64,000 bases of DNA. It comes from PHAA01 sp964494735. Its GTDB lineage: Bacteria; Bacillota; Syntrophomonadia; Syntrophomonadales; Syntrophomonadaceae. Positions 63,011-64,000 of this stretch are shown here, in pieces. Each line of letters opens with the position of its first letter. Position 1 is the stretch's first letter. The stretch covers positions 1 to 64,000 of the forward strand of contig CAZBSD010000003.1 of the NCBI GenBank assembly GCA_964494735.1, in the 5' to 3' direction. The position numbers and the translations under genes are program-made. A model generated the notes under the pieces. That model ran no database searches, was not told the origin of the DNA, and saw only the letters and a program-made list of their open reading frames with translations.

Positions 63011-63478
63011 CTATTCGCTGGTCGGAGCGACGGCCTTATTGATCTCCCCATCCAGGATATTCAGGGTATGCTGGAATATCCCGGCTATATCAGGTGATAC
63101 CATCCCTTTGATATAAATATTGAACTCCCGGGCTTCCGGAATCAGTTGTTTCTCGGTCAGGTCATGACCCTTAGGGGTCAGGAATACTCTGATACCCCGC
63201 CGGTCATTGGGATCATCCTGTCTTTCCAACAGTTCCATCTTCTCCAGCCGGTCTACCAGACCGGTGACCGCCGAACTATCCAACTCGACACGGGCCGCCA
63301 TGTCTTTGATGCTGGTCCCGGCATGGTTCCACACATCATACAGTACGAAGCTCTGGGCTGCTGTAACCCCATATTGGGAGCACCTGGCATTCCAAAGACG
63401 ACTGACCTTGCGCGAAATCGCGTTTAAGCGGAAACACCAGAAGCCGGTAAAATCAAGTATCGTCCATACACCTCCCAT
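63011..63478 (-). CDS. MarR-family regulator
   Basis: A 155-residue winged-helix protein: SIKDMAARVELDSSAVTGLVDRLEKMELLERQDDPNDRRGIRVFLTPKG, with the wing DPNDRRG typical of MarR. The start is uncertain; the ATG at 63478 has a GGAGG just after it. Phenolic or acyl-CoA ligands are usual in the family; here the acyl-CoA dehydrogenase downstream suggests an acyl-CoA. Confidence 0.88.
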   Translation of the reverse strand: MGGVWTILDFTGFWCFRLNAISRKVSRLWNARCSQYGVTAAQSFVLYDVWNHAGTSIKDMAARVELDSSAVTGLVDRLEKMELLERQDDPNDRRGIRVFLTPKGHDLTEKQLIPEAREFNIYIKGMVSPDIAGIFQHTLNILDGEINKAVAPTSE

Positions 63479-63759
63479 CCATAATCAGCCCTTCATCACA
63501 GGCATTCCCCACTACACCTTCTTATTCCTTCCTGTCCGCGTTATATAAAACTTACACGCAACTAATTTATATGTAAACTATCTATCGCCAAATTAGCATA
63601 GCTGCTGCCAATAGTCAATGCTTTCCTGATGTCCCAACGGAGACCGCGGTTCCTTGCTGGAGGTAATAACAGCATTTGCAATGGGGGAGGATATTATCAG
63701 CAGATGACTGGAAGCTGAAGGTTCTCTGATTTTAACCAGTACGGAGGAATTCTTCGATA

Positions 63760-64000
63760 ATGGCATACCTAATTTTATCCGCCCTGTTGCTGGCATGGTT
63801 TTTCCTTATAAAAATATATGGAAAGCTGTCATGGCATTCCGTTTTCATTGTTGTTTTCATATCCTTAATAATCACCGACATACCCGATATCATTTTATCC
63901 TACATATTACGTTTATTCAGCTTGCATCTAAATTTGTTTGCCGATCCCGCGGTGGATATGAGAAACCCTATTTTAATTTCAGATTTGCTGATATTGCCGT
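63760..64000 (+). CDS. Membrane protein, 5' part (runs off the window)
   Basis: 80 codons from ATG 63760 with no stop before the window ends: MAYLILSALLLAWFFLIKIY, then two more hydrophobic stretches (VFIVVFISLIITDIPDIILSY; ILISDLLIL). AT-richer than its neighbours. GGAGG is 13 bases from the ATG. Function unknown; only the start is visible. Confidence 0.5.
   Translation, partial: MAYLILSALLLAWFFLIKIYGKLSWHSVFIVVFISLIITDIPDIILSYILRLFSLHLNLFADPAVDMRNPILISDLLILP

Noticed and set aside
63540..63600. MarR operator in the AT-rich region upstream of the MarR gene
   Set aside because: Several partial inverted repeats can be drawn (for example around TTACA ... TGTAA), none clearly better than chance.

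Overview
The window looks like chromosome from a strictly anaerobic, probably syntrophic or acetogenic low-oxygen Firmicute (class Clostridia). The evidence is: ferredoxin-dependent 2-oxoacid oxidoreductase; a CoA-transferase/acyl-CoA dehydrogenase/ETF operon; T-box and TPP riboswitch leaders of Firmicute type; ECF biotin transporter; strong AGGAGG-type ribosome sites; a peroxiredoxin with in-frame UGA (selenocysteine); and two sigma-54 activators. No rRNA, tRNA, CRISPR array, insertion sequence or prophage was recognised. The assignment to a clade is inference.

Layout. 0-6 kb: DUF1287 protein, a PerR/selenoperoxiredoxin pair behind a perfect Per-box-like palindrome, then small or poorly known genes and a 4 x 16-bp tandem repeat. 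6-12 kb: M14 peptidase, nadA, Rrf2-nifS-nifU Fe-S cluster genes, convergent cysK, DUF1540. 12-16 kb: copper ATPase and chaperone, serine acetyltransferase. 16-24 kb: a complete glycine cleavage operon (gcvT-H-PA-PB, lpd, lipoate ligase) plus a metallo-hydrolase. 24-34 kb (minus strand): CoA-transferase, two acyl-CoA dehydrogenases, FixC, FixX, EtfB, EtfA, with a near-perfect -24/-12 promoter, repeated TGTCA/TGACA sites and their sigma-54 activator. 34-37 kb: TPP-riboswitch thiamine-precursor ABC transporter. 37-42 kb: porCDAB under a T-box leader (probable Ile specifier) followed by a CbiT-like protein with a degraded SAM motif. 42-45.5 kb: CoA-disulfide reductase-like protein and a scar region with a UvrD-type helicase remnant. 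45.7-49.8 kb: a sigma-54 activator with a [FeFe]-hydrogenase-like sensor module, divergent from a near-perfect sigma-54 promoter that reads into four tiny related peptides. 50-57 kb: M24 peptidase, small membrane proteins, RluD-type synthase, birA and bioY-ecfA-ecfT. 57-64 kb: cobyrinate amidase, CoA-disulfide reductase with rhodanese domain, a third acyl-CoA dehydrogenase, MarR regulator and the start of a membrane protein.

How it fits together. Carboxylic acids would be activated by the CoA-transferase, oxidised by the acyl-CoA dehydrogenases, and the electrons passed through EtfAB to FixCX and the membrane pool. Pyruvate-type chemistry runs through ferredoxin (Por), glycine is degraded or made by the Gcv system, and redox stress is handled by PerR/selenoperoxiredoxin and CoA-disulfide reductases.

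The best candidate for an undescribed system is at 48.4-49.4 kb: a hydrogenase-like sensor activator and a sigma-54-driven set of 29-58 residue peptides sharing the core N-E-[KRD]-[LG]-x-[YF]-F, three of them with a GG near the C-terminus, with no modifying enzyme or transporter next to them.
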